From Chlorobium sp. (GTDB lineage: Bacteria > Bacteroidota > Chlorobiia > Chlorobiales > Chlorobiaceae), in NCBI GenBank assembly GCA_028278005.1, contig JANQFD010000065.1:1-20218 (forward strand): a stretch of DNA of 20,218 nt. The letters run 5' to 3'. Shown one piece after another: positions 7,343-14,409 of this stretch. Under the pieces are notes generated by a model. That model was given only the letters and a program-made list of their open reading frames with translations, was not told the origin of the DNA and ran no database searches. The number at the start of each line of letters is the position of its first letter. Position 1 is the first letter of the stretch. Made by a program: the position numbers and the translations under genes.

Positions 7343-8856
7343 ACCGGATTGTAATGCTTCCCATACTGATGCCGCTCTGTACTGCGGTGGCCATGATTTT
7401 CTTCCGCAGGAGGATCCTGCTGCATCGTATGTTGAACGCGGCAGGGATGGCAGCCATGCTCGGCGTGTCACTGGTTTTGCTTTCGAACGTCAAGGCGGGT
7501 GGTATTCTCTCGCTGCAGGTCGGAGGCTGGGAAGCACCGTTCGGCATAACCTTTGTCGCCGATATGCTTTCGTCCATCATGGTGGTTGCAAGCGCATTTA
7601 TCGGTTTTACCACAGCGCTGTATTCACTCGGGACCATTGATGAAAAGCGGGAGCATTATTTTTACTATCCTTTGCTGCAGATTCTCATGATGGGCATCAA
7701 CGGGGCTTTCCTGACCGGAGATATTTTCAATCTCTATGTCTGGTTCGAGGTGATGCTTATTTCCTCCTTCGTGCTGCTCGTTCTTGGCGGCAGGCCTCAA
7801 CAGCTCGAAGGCGCGATCAAGTATGTCACGCTCAACCTGCTCTCTTCATCGGTGTTTCTTGCTGCAGTCGGGATTCTTTACGGAACAGCAGGCACGCTCA
7901 ACATGGCCGATCTTGCCCAGAGGATTCCCCTGCTCGAGCATCGTGAGTTGCTTTCTGTCGTGGCGGTGCTTTTCATGATCACCTTCGGTGTCAAGGCGGC
8001 GATGTTTCCCTTGTTTTTCTGGCTGCCGGCTTCTTACCATACCCCTCCGGTAGCGGTTTCGGCCATATTTGCCGGACTTCTGACGAAAGTCGGGGTCTAT
8101 GCGATCATGCGTTTTTTCACTACCATCTTCGTCCATGAAGAGGCGGCGTTCATCCATCAGGTGCTGCTTGTTCTTTCTGCCTTCACGATGGCCGTTGGCG
8201 TGCTGGGGGCGGTTGCGCAGTACGACATGCGCAAGCTGCTTTCATTCCATATTATCAGCCAGATAGGCTATATGATTTTTGCTCTTGCTCTACAGTCTCC
8301 GCTCGCCATAGCAGGAGCATTGTTTTATATGATTCACAACATTGTTGCCAAAACAAACCTTTTTTATCTCAGCGGTATCATCCGTCGCCTGAAAGGCTCT
8401 TGGGATCTCAGGGAGATAGGCGGGATCTACCGTTTTTATCCCATGCTCGGACTGCTCTTTCTGGTTCCGGCTCTGGGGCTTGCAGGTATCCCTCCCCTGT
8501 CAGGGTTCTGGGCAAAGTTTCTGGTGATCAAGGCAGGTCTGGATTCGGAGCACTATCTGCTGGTGGGGGTGGCCCTCTGTGTCAGTATGCTGACCCTTTT
8601 TTCCATGATAAAGATATGGAACGAGGCTTTCTGGAAAGACGACCCCCTCGGAGAGGGAGGCGTTGAAGACGAGGCGTATTTGAAGATGCCGGGTATGAGG
8701 AAAGCGATGATCGTGTTGCCTATCGTCATACTGGGAACAGTCACGGTGGTGTTCGGGCTCTGGTTCGATCCGTTTTTCGGTCTTGCAGACAAGGCCGCCC
8801 TCGAATTGCTGGATGCCGGTGAGTATATCGATGCGGTGCTGGGAGGGAAGTCATGA
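7339..8856 (+). CDS. mrpD: Mrp antiporter subunit D (NuoM/NuoN-like)
   Basis: A 505-residue polytopic subunit homologous to the proton-pumping subunits NuoM/NuoN. WFEVMLISSFVLL contains Glu137, the same number as the essential Glu of alkaliphile Bacillus MrpD. FGVKAAMFPLFFWLP contains Lys219, and PPVAVSAIFAGLLTKVG contains Lys250 in the discontinuous helix region. These are expected proton-channel residues and all are present, so the subunit should be active. I chose the ATG at 7339 because it forms an ATGA overlap with the mrpC stop and has GGGAGAA upstream; the frame stays open further left but lacks a ribosome site there. The C-terminus overlaps mrpE by 4 bp. Confidence 0.93.
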   Translation: MNRIVMLPILMPLCTAVAMIFFRRRILLHRMLNAAGMAAMLGVSLVLLSNVKAGGILSLQVGGWEAPFGITFVADMLSSIMVVASAFIGFTTALYSLGTIDEKREHYFYYPLLQILMMGINGAFLTGDIFNLYVWFEVMLISSFVLLVLGGRPQQLEGAIKYVTLNLLSSSVFLAAVGILYGTAGTLNMADLAQRIPLLEHRELLSVVAVLFMITFGVKAAMFPLFFWLPASYHTPPVAVSAIFAGLLTKVGVYAIMRFFTTIFVHEEAAFIHQVLLVLSAFTMAVGVLGAVAQYDMRKLLSFHIISQIGYMIFALALQSPLAIAGALFYMIHNIVAKTNLFYLSGIIRRLKGSWDLREIGGIYRFYPMLGLLFLVPALGLAGIPPLSGFWAKFLVIKAGLDSEHYLLVGVALCVSMLTLFSMIKIWNEAFWKDDPLGEGGVEDEAYLKMPGMRKAMIVLPIVILGTVTVVFGLWFDPFFGLADKAALELLDAGEYIDAVLGGKS

Positions 8857-9326
8857 ATCCTTTCTTGTTCAATATCCTGCTGGCGATCGCCTGGATGATG
8901 CTCGTGGGGGAGATTACTGCAGGCACCTTCACCGCAGGCATGGTTGTCGCTTACCTGATCCTTTGGTTTTCCCGATCGGCATGGGGAGAAAGCAGGTATT
9001 TTTCAAAAATTCCACTCGTGATCATGTTTGTCCTCTATTTCCTGAAGGAGCTGCTCATCGCAAACCTCAAGGTTGCGTTCGATATCGTTACTCCTAAAGA
9101 CTACATGGAGCCGGGGGTCATAGCGGTTCCGCTCGACGTTGAAACCGATATAGAAATCACTCTTTTCGCGAATTTCGTCACCCTGACACCAGGAACGCTG
9201 AGCATCGACGTGTCACCAGACAGGAAAACGCTCTATGTTCACGCGCTGTATGTCAAGGATGCAGAACAGTTCCGAAACGAACTGAAGAACGGTCTTGAAA
9301 AACGGCTGATCGAGGTGATGCGATGA
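8853..9326 (+). CDS. mrpE: Mrp antiporter subunit E
   Basis: A 157-residue protein with two or three N-terminal helices (NILLAIAWMMLVGEITAGTF, then VVAYLILWF, then VIMFVLYFLKELLIANL). A soluble C-terminal domain follows, carrying the family motif FANFVTLTPGTLSIDVS (about residues 105-121) and YVHALYV. MrpE is needed for full Mrp complex assembly and sits at the edge of the complex. ATG at 8853 overlaps the mrpD stop by 4 bp and follows GGGAGGG. The stop overlaps mrpF. The length is typical. Confidence 0.92.
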   Translation: MNPFLFNILLAIAWMMLVGEITAGTFTAGMVVAYLILWFSRSAWGESRYFSKIPLVIMFVLYFLKELLIANLKVAFDIVTPKDYMEPGVIAVPLDVETDIEITLFANFVTLTPGTLSIDVSPDRKTLYVHALYVKDAEQFRNELKNGLEKRLIEVMR

Positions 9327-9595
9327 GTTTTATCGAATGGTCTGCACATATATCGGTGATCATAATCGGTCTGTCTATCCTGGTTATTTTTCTCCGTCTC
9401 GTGATCGGTCCGAGCATAGAGGATCGGATTGTTGCTCTCGATCTGCTTTCGGCCAATGCGATAGCGTTCATTGCAGTTTACTCGATTCAGAAGAACACCA
9501 CGACATTCCTGGATGTGGGTATCATTCTGGCACTGCTGGCGTTTCTCGGTACGGTAGCGTTTGCATACTACCTTGGAAGGAGGGGAAAAGAATGA
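9323..9595 (+). CDS. mrpF: Mrp antiporter subunit F
   Basis: A 90-residue subunit with three predicted helices. It shows the MnhF/MrpF signature RLVIGPSIEDRIVALDLLSANAI across residues 27-49 (RLVIGPS, DRIVALDLLS), including the conserved Asp residues, followed by FLDVGIILALLAFLGTVAFA. It is a small membrane subunit of the Mrp antiporter; relatives (bile-acid efflux family PhaF) belong to the same complex type. ATG at 9323 lies inside the mrpE stop (ATGA) with GAGGTGA upstream, and its own stop overlaps the mrpG start. Confidence 0.92.
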   Translation: MSFIEWSAHISVIIIGLSILVIFLRLVIGPSIEDRIVALDLLSANAIAFIAVYSIQKNTTTFLDVGIILALLAFLGTVAFAYYLGRRGKE

Positions 9596-9930
9596 ATGAA
9601 ATTGTAAGCGGTATCTTTTTGCTGTTGGGAACCCTGTTTATTCTGGTTTCGGCAATCGGTATCCTGAAGATGCCCGATCTCTATACACGCATGTCCGCAA
9701 CAACCAAGGCTTCAACGCTCGGTATCGGTCTGGTGCTTATCGGAACGTCTGTTTACTGGCAGGATTTCGGCATCGCTTCCCGCGCTCTGGCGATCATTGT
9801 CTTCCTTTTTCTCACGGCACCGGTAGCTGCTCACATTATCGGCAGGGCGGCATATTTCGGCAACGTACCGCTCTGGGAAAAAACAAAAATAGATGAGCTG
9901 AAAGAACGTACGGATGAACCTGAAGAGTGA
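9592..9930 (+). CDS. mrpG: Mrp antiporter subunit G
   Basis: A 112-residue subunit with three helices and the MnhG/MrpG signature IGILKMPDLYTRMSATTKASTLG across residues 22-44 (LKMPDLYTRMSA, TKASTLG). A helix typical of the family (ALAIIVFLFLTAPVAAHIIGRAA) follows, and then a charged cytoplasmic tail (KIDELKERTDEPEE). The ATG at 9592 overlaps the mrpF stop by 4 bp and follows a strong GGAAGGAGGGG; I rejected the longer frame to the left because it is a shadow of mrpF. It ends the operon. No terminator hairpin was seen in the 82 bases before the next gene, so read-through into the DUF2231-like gene is possible. Confidence 0.92.
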   Translation: MNEIVSGIFLLLGTLFILVSAIGILKMPDLYTRMSATTKASTLGIGLVLIGTSVYWQDFGIASRALAIIVFLFLTAPVAAHIIGRAAYFGNVPLWEKTKIDELKERTDEPEE

Positions 9931-9947
9931 GTTTTTACGGTAAAGGT

Positions 9948-9976
9948 ATTACATTTATTTTCAATAGCTATACATT
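9948..9976 (+). promoter_or_regulatory. Weak promoter candidate before the DUF2231-like gene
   Basis: ATTACA (9948-9953, four of six -35 positions), a 17-bp spacer and TACATT (9971-9976, four of six -10 positions) lie in an AT-rich gap. The gap then leads to AAGGAG at 10001-10006 before the next ATG. Called by eye; the match is only moderate. Confidence 0.2.
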
Positions 9977-10012
9977 GTTACAACGATTCAACCCCAAACA
10001 AAGGAGCTTGCA

Positions 10013-10486
10013 ATGGCAGGAAAGAAAAGCTTGCTGAAGGATATGAAGGACACATTTTTCCTCCATCCGATTGCAGCTCATTTCAGTAACGGTCTCATAC
10101 CGGTTGCTGTACTGTATCTCGTACTTACCCTTCCGGCAGGTGATCAGTTTTTCGAGCATACGGTCGAGCATCTTATCATCATTGTGCTGCTGGCCATTCC
10201 GGTCTCCTTTTTTTCGGGGCTGCATGACTGGAAGAAAAATTACAACAGGGCGAAAACCCCGATATTCATGAACAAGATCCGGTTGTCGATTGTGCTCTTC
10301 GTGCTGGTTGCGGCCACTGTGGTCATCCGTCTTTCCGTTCCCGAAGTGATGTACCATAACGACTGGCTGCACTGGGTTTACATCGCTCTTCTGTTTACGA
10401 CTTTGCCTGTGGTCACGTTGCTCGGCCATTACGGCGGGAAACTGTCAGGGGCTGCAAAGATGGCCGCAGCCCGCCGTAAAAAGTGA
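10013..10486 (+). CDS. His-rich four-helix membrane protein, DUF2231-like
   Basis: A 157-residue protein with about four membrane helices (near residues 24-41, 50-69, 89-108 and 117-139), a basic N-terminus and a basic C-terminal tail (AAARRKK). The start HPIAAHFSNGLIP and the end LLGHYGGKL resemble the DUF2231 pattern (HP..VHFP.GLLP and GH.GG.L). Eight His residues include His18, 23, 49, 53, 71, 115, 120 and 139, several in or next to helices, so haem or metal binding is possible but not shown. Function is unknown. It sits 82 bp after mrpG and 112 bp before the TRAP genes, on the same strand. The start is fixed by AAGGAG at 10001-10006. The family call is from motif memory only. Confidence 0.65.
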   Translation: MAGKKSLLKDMKDTFFLHPIAAHFSNGLIPVAVLYLVLTLPAGDQFFEHTVEHLIIIVLLAIPVSFFSGLHDWKKNYNRAKTPIFMNKIRLSIVLFVLVAATVVIRLSVPEVMYHNDWLHWVYIALLFTTLPVVTLLGHYGGKLSGAAKMAAARRKK

Positions 10487-10598
10487 TCTGCTGTCAGATT
10501 TCAGCGACAATAAACCTAAGGCTATCCCTGCCATGCATTGTTCTCCCGGCACTCTGCAAATGAGCCGGTTGCGATAAAAAACAGGATTCAACCAAGCC

Positions 10599-11570
10599 AT
10601 GAACAAAAAATATGCTCTTGCTTTCGTAAGCATGACAGTTTTTTTGCTTGTTTGCATGTTTACGACCGATGCTTTTGCGGTAAAGAAACGGTATGTATTC
10701 GGCGGAGGACCGGCAGGCGGTACCTTCCAGGTCGTGGCCAATGCGATACAGGTCTACAAACCGGTCAAAGGCATCAAAGAATACATGGTCAGGGCGCAGT
10801 CTTCGGCAGGCTCGATCGAGAACCTGCGCCGGGTGAATTCGGGTAAATCGCATTTTGCCGTGGTATACTCGGGCCATCTCTACCAGGGGAGAAAGGGTAT
10901 GCTGAAAAACGACCCGAGGAAGTATAGAAATGTGATGGCGGTCGGTTATCTCTATGGTGCCCCGGCCCAGCTGGTGGTTCGGAAAGGTTCGGGTATCAGG
11001 AGTGTAAAGGATTTGCCGGGAAAGAAGGTTGGTGTGGGAAATGCCGGGTCAGGTGCGTTTGCCAACTGTGAGCTGTTTTTTTCCCATCTGGGACTTTGGA
11101 ACAAGATCGAGCGCAATGCAATGGGCTACAACGATGCTGCAGCGGCCTTCGGAAACCGGCAGCTCGACGCATTCTGGCTGTTTACCGCTTTTCCCAGCGG
11201 GGCTGTAATCATGGCTTCCCAGACAAACGATATCGATCTTCTGAGCCTTGAGGCCACAGCGTTGGGCAGCGGGTTTTACGAGAAATATCCATACTTCACA
11301 AAAGTCACCATCCCCGGTGGAACCTATCGGGGGGTTGAAAAGGAACGGTACTCCTTTCAGGACTCTGCCCTCTGGGTAGCCAATGCCGACGTACCGGAGG
11401 GTGTTGTCTACAGGCTGCTTTCGCTGGTATACAGCGAAGAGGGATTGGTACACATGATGAACCAGAAAAAAACCTTCAGGGAGATGAGCGTAGAAAACGG
11501 CGTGAACGGCATTGTGACTCCCATGCATCCCGGTGCAGTAAGATTCTGGAAGGAGAAAGGAGTGCTTTGA
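10599..11570 (+). CDS. TAXI-type TRAP transporter substrate-binding protein
   Basis: A 323-residue periplasmic binding protein. The signal peptide is clear (hydrophobic core 7-21, cleavage after DAFA at residue 27). The mature start YVFGGGPAGGTFQVVANAI and the following RAQSSAGSIENLRRVNSG match the TAXI family pattern (G.G..GG.Y, then the S.GS..NL...G region). VVRKGSGIRSVKDLPGKKVGVG and NAGSGAF (about 123-150) are the family's second block. TAXI proteins deliver organic acids or amino acids such as glutamate or 2-oxoglutarate to a fused TRAP permease; the substrate here cannot be read from sequence. The permease gene starts two bases after its stop codon ends, so the two are one transcription unit. 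The ribosome site (AGGA at 10583-10586) is rather far, 12 bases, from the ATG. Confidence 0.88.
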   Translation: MNKKYALAFVSMTVFLLVCMFTTDAFAVKKRYVFGGGPAGGTFQVVANAIQVYKPVKGIKEYMVRAQSSAGSIENLRRVNSGKSHFAVVYSGHLYQGRKGMLKNDPRKYRNVMAVGYLYGAPAQLVVRKGSGIRSVKDLPGKKVGVGNAGSGAFANCELFFSHLGLWNKIERNAMGYNDAAAAFGNRQLDAFWLFTAFPSGAVIMASQTNDIDLLSLEATALGSGFYEKYPYFTKVTIPGGTYRGVEKERYSFQDSALWVANADVPEGVVYRLLSLVYSEEGLVHMMNQKKTFREMSVENGVNGIVTPMHPGAVRFWKEKGVL

Positions 11571-11571
11571 A

Positions 11572-13287
11572 GTGTTTGAACGGCTGCACAGGATTGAAAA
11601 ATTCATCTTCGATGTTTTAGCCCTGGCGCTTGTTCTTTTCTATGCGTATTCGGCGCTTCTACAGCCCGCCTCTACCGAGTATCATCGGGGGATCTATATT
11701 CTCATCACCTACATCCTTGTTTTCCTGCTCTATCGGTCTCAAAACCCTCTGATGAGGCTTGCGGATTATTTGCTTGTTGCGCTCTCAGTGTTTTCAATCG
11801 GCTACTGGATTCTGAATTTCGAAGCGATCAACTATCGTGTAGGAGCCGAAACGGAGCTCGACACCATTGTTGCCGTTATCGGGGTGCTTCTCGGGATAGA
11901 GATTGCACGAAGGGTCGTTGGTAACGTGTTCGTGTTTATCGGCGGACTCATGCTTGTCTACGGGGTATATGGAGCGCATGCACCGGAACTGTTCGCACAT
12001 GCCGGAGACAGTTTTCCCAATCTCTGTACCAGTATTTTCTATAAAAGCGACGGTGTGTTCGGGATCATGGCTAACGTACTGGCTACCTACATTGTGCTGT
12101 TCGTGATTTTCGGGGCTTTTCTCGAAAAATCCGGGGCAAAACAGTTTTTTATCGATTTTCCCCTTGCCGCATTCGGTCACCGGACCGGGGGACCGGCCAA
12201 AGTTGCGGTTATTGCAAGCGGGCTTTTCGGCTCGATTTCGGGAAGCGCAATCGCCAACACAGCCTCTACAGGTGCCTTTACGATCCCTATGATGAAAAAA
12301 GCCGGTTTCAGGCCGCATATAGCCGGAGGGATAGAGCCGGCAGCCTCGATCGGAGGTATGTTCATGCCGCCAATCATGGGCGCTGGCGGTTTTATCATGG
12401 CCGAGCTGACAGGAGTATCCTATGCGGTCATCATGCAGGTGGCTGTCGGCCCGGCATTGCTTTACTTTTTCAGTGTATACCTCATGGTGCATTTTGAGGC
12501 GAAAAAACGCGGGTTGACAGGTGAGCGTTACGGTGAAAGCGCTCTGGCCATACTTAAACAGGGCTGGTATTATACTCTGCCTATCGTTGTTATAACGGTG
12601 TTTATGTTCCTCGGATATTCCCCCGGCTATGCAGCGGTGCTCGGTCTGCTGAGCTGTATCGCCGTGAGCTGGATGCGGAAGGAAACCCGGATTGGTTTCA
12701 GGGCCTTCCGGGAAGCGGCCCGATCCGGTACCGAAAACAGCCTTCTCATAGGATCGACAGTCGGCGTGATCGGTATCATTATCGGAGTGCTGAACTACAG
12801 CGGGCTTGTATTGACGTTCGCTGACATCATTATCGAACTTGCCAGGGGGCAGCTTTTTCTCACCATTCTTTTTATAGCGATTGCTTCGCTGGTGCTCGGT
12901 ATGGGTGTTCCCGTAACAGCTGCCTATCTTATTACGGCTGTGGTTGCCGTGCCGGCCCTGACCTATCTAGGGGTCAATCTGATAGCGGCGCATATGATCG
13001 TCTACTGGCTCTCGCAAGACTCGAACATCACTCCTCCGGTCTGCATCGCTGCGTTTACCGGTGCGGCCATCGCCAAGGCGGACATGTGGAAAACCGCTTT
13101 TTCCGCCTTTAAATTTGCCAAATTCCTCTACCTCGCCCCGTTCCTGTTCGGTTACGTCCCGGGTTTTTCGCTTAACGGTTCCTGGTCCGATATCGTGATC
13201 ACCTTCCTGGTCTGCATGGCGGGAACGTGGCTCTATTCATGGCTTTTGAGCGGGTTGTGGTTCGGAAAAAGGCAGGATGTCCTGTAG
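11572..13287 (+). CDS. TRAP transporter fused permease (DctQM type), partner of the TAXI protein
   Basis: A 571-residue permease. The N-terminal part (about 1-130, four or more helices) stands for the small DctQ domain. The rest is the large DctM channel, shown by GSISGSAIANTASTGAFTIP (residues 220-239), PPIMGAGGFIMAE (266-278) and LGMGVPVTAAYLI further on. It would import the substrate bound by the TAXI protein, usually driven by the Na+ gradient. The start is GTG at 11572, one base after the binding-protein TGA, with AAAGGAG just upstream. At 571 residues it is shorter than many fused TAXI permeases. Its last 51 bases overlap, tail to tail, the end of the phytase gene on the other strand; no terminator is visible in the shared segment. 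Confidence 0.9.
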   Translation: MFERLHRIEKFIFDVLALALVLFYAYSALLQPASTEYHRGIYILITYILVFLLYRSQNPLMRLADYLLVALSVFSIGYWILNFEAINYRVGAETELDTIVAVIGVLLGIEIARRVVGNVFVFIGGLMLVYGVYGAHAPELFAHAGDSFPNLCTSIFYKSDGVFGIMANVLATYIVLFVIFGAFLEKSGAKQFFIDFPLAAFGHRTGGPAKVAVIASGLFGSISGSAIANTASTGAFTIPMMKKAGFRPHIAGGIEPAASIGGMFMPPIMGAGGFIMAELTGVSYAVIMQVAVGPALLYFFSVYLMVHFEAKKRGLTGERYGESALAILKQGWYYTLPIVVITVFMFLGYSPGYAAVLGLLSCIAVSWMRKETRIGFRAFREAARSGTENSLLIGSTVGVIGIIIGVLNYSGLVLTFADIIIELARGQLFLTILFIAIASLVLGMGVPVTAAYLITAVVAVPALTYLGVNLIAAHMIVYWLSQDSNITPPVCIAAFTGAAIAKADMWKTAFSAFKFAKFLYLAPFLFGYVPGFSLNGSWSDIVITFLVCMAGTWLYSWLLSGLWFGKRQDVL

Positions 13288-14304
13288 TGAATAGTAATGA
13301 TAGGTTCTGTCGTCCGACATGGCGACGAGGATCCCTGAAGGATATTCAGGCAGAACAAGCCCTGTCGCTGCTTCAATGCCGTCGGTTTCAAGAGCACTTG
13401 TCATGACAGTTTTTACCAGTTCATGCCGATGGTCCGGGCGGTTTCTCGGATAAAGCCTGAGCTTTCCTGCTGCCTGGTCCGAAACGATGATATAACCGTC
13501 CTCAGAGCCGGTTTTACATATGGCGATCCCTTCGTGATCTTCTGCAAAACCTCTGGTTGCAAACAGGGCGAGTTCACGGTCTCTGTCAGGGGCACCAGGA
13601 TCGGCATGGTATTTTCTTACACCGACACCTTCGTCTGAGTAGTAGACATAGCCCAGTTCGTTGTCGACGGCAACGGCCTCTATTTCCTTTTGGCCGCTCC
13701 AACGGCCGAAAGCACGAACTTTTTCAGCCGTAATGAAGCCTTTGCCACTGTCATCGAGCCGGTACTGCCAAAGGTAGGTGCCGTCCGGCCCCTCTTTACG
13801 GCTGACGATAACGTACATGATCCCGTCGGCCGGCCTTTGGTAGACAGCAATCCCCATGGGGGCATTCTGTTCCTCTCCCGCGAACACCGGGATGCCTCCA
13901 TTATCCAGAGCGGTCATGTCAGGCAGCCGGAAAACGCGTATTCTGTTTTCAAGCCTTTCGGTAACGACGGCAATATCGACAGGTTGGCCGTTCAGGGAAA
14001 AACCGTAACCGACATCGATGTTGTTGGGTCTCTTAATGCCGCGAACGGTTTTTTCCTCGATAGTTTTTCCTTTAAGATCGAACACATACACCGAGCCTTC
14101 CGCATCCTTGTCGGTTGCAAGGATCAGGCTTCCCGCAGGATTCTCCCTGTTGAGCCAGATGGCAGGATCTTCACTGTCAAAGCGGACAGGTGCGGTGATC
14201 ACCTTCGGGGTAATCTTTTTCTCCCCGCCCGGTACAGCGCAGGAGGAAGCAAGGGCAATACCGGATATCAGCGCTCCCAGGTGCAAAAAGGTTCTGTTGA
14301 TCAT
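13237..14304 (-). CDS. Lipoprotein beta-propeller phytase (3-phytase type)
   Basis: A 355-residue protein from the ATG at 14304 (a TTG 14 codons upstream has no ribosome site). A lipoprotein signal ends ALASSC, making Cys22 the lipidated residue. The rest follows the six-bladed beta-propeller phytase plan: DSEDPAIW (43-50), TDKDAEGSVYVFDL (64-77), KRPNNIDV (91-98), EIEAVAVDNELGYVYYSDEG (207-226), EDHEGIAI (255-262) and TDGIEAATGLVL (307-318). The many Asp and Glu residues are those that bind Ca2+ and phosphate in Bacillus phytase. It should remove phosphates from inositol hexakisphosphate at the cell surface or in the periplasm. It lies downstream of a TonB receptor on the same strand, a pairing known for this phytase family. 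Ribosome site is weak. Its 3' end overlaps the TRAP permease gene by 51 bp. Confidence 0.88.
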   Translation of the reverse strand: MINRTFLHLGALISGIALASSCAVPGGEKKITPKVITAPVRFDSEDPAIWLNRENPAGSLILATDKDAEGSVYVFDLKGKTIEEKTVRGIKRPNNIDVGYGFSLNGQPVDIAVVTERLENRIRVFRLPDMTALDNGGIPVFAGEEQNAPMGIAVYQRPADGIMYVIVSRKEGPDGTYLWQYRLDDSGKGFITAEKVRAFGRWSGQKEIEAVAVDNELGYVYYSDEGVGVRKYHADPGAPDRDRELALFATRGFAEDHEGIAICKTGSEDGYIIVSDQAAGKLRLYPRNRPDHRHELVKTVMTSALETDGIEAATGLVLPEYPSGILVAMSDDRTYHYYSLQDILPFSEPQPAQKP

Positions 14305-14340
14305 GGTGTTACTGTAGAGAACTGTTCGTGAAAAGGTAAA

Positions 14341-14384
14341 GTACAAGAAAAGAAAGGGCTGAACTCGTGAAAATTCAGCCCTTT
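14341..14384 (-). terminator. Intrinsic terminator after the TonB receptor gene
   Basis: A perfect 11-bp inverted repeat, AAAGGGCTGAA (14353-14363) and TTCAGCCCTTT (14374-14384), with a 10-base loop. On the minus strand the stem is followed by a T-rich tail (CTTTTCTTG), as expected for a Rho-independent terminator. It lies between the receptor stop (14410) and the phytase start (14304), so it should reduce transcription into the phytase gene unless read through. No similar T-run follows on the plus strand. Confidence 0.8.
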
Positions 14385-14409
14385 GCCCGCGTGAAATATG
14401 CGGTTTGCC

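Noticed and set aside
10488..10510. Small hairpin (ATCTG/CAGAT) after the DUF2231-like gene as a terminator
   Set aside because: The stem is only five pairs and has no following T-run.
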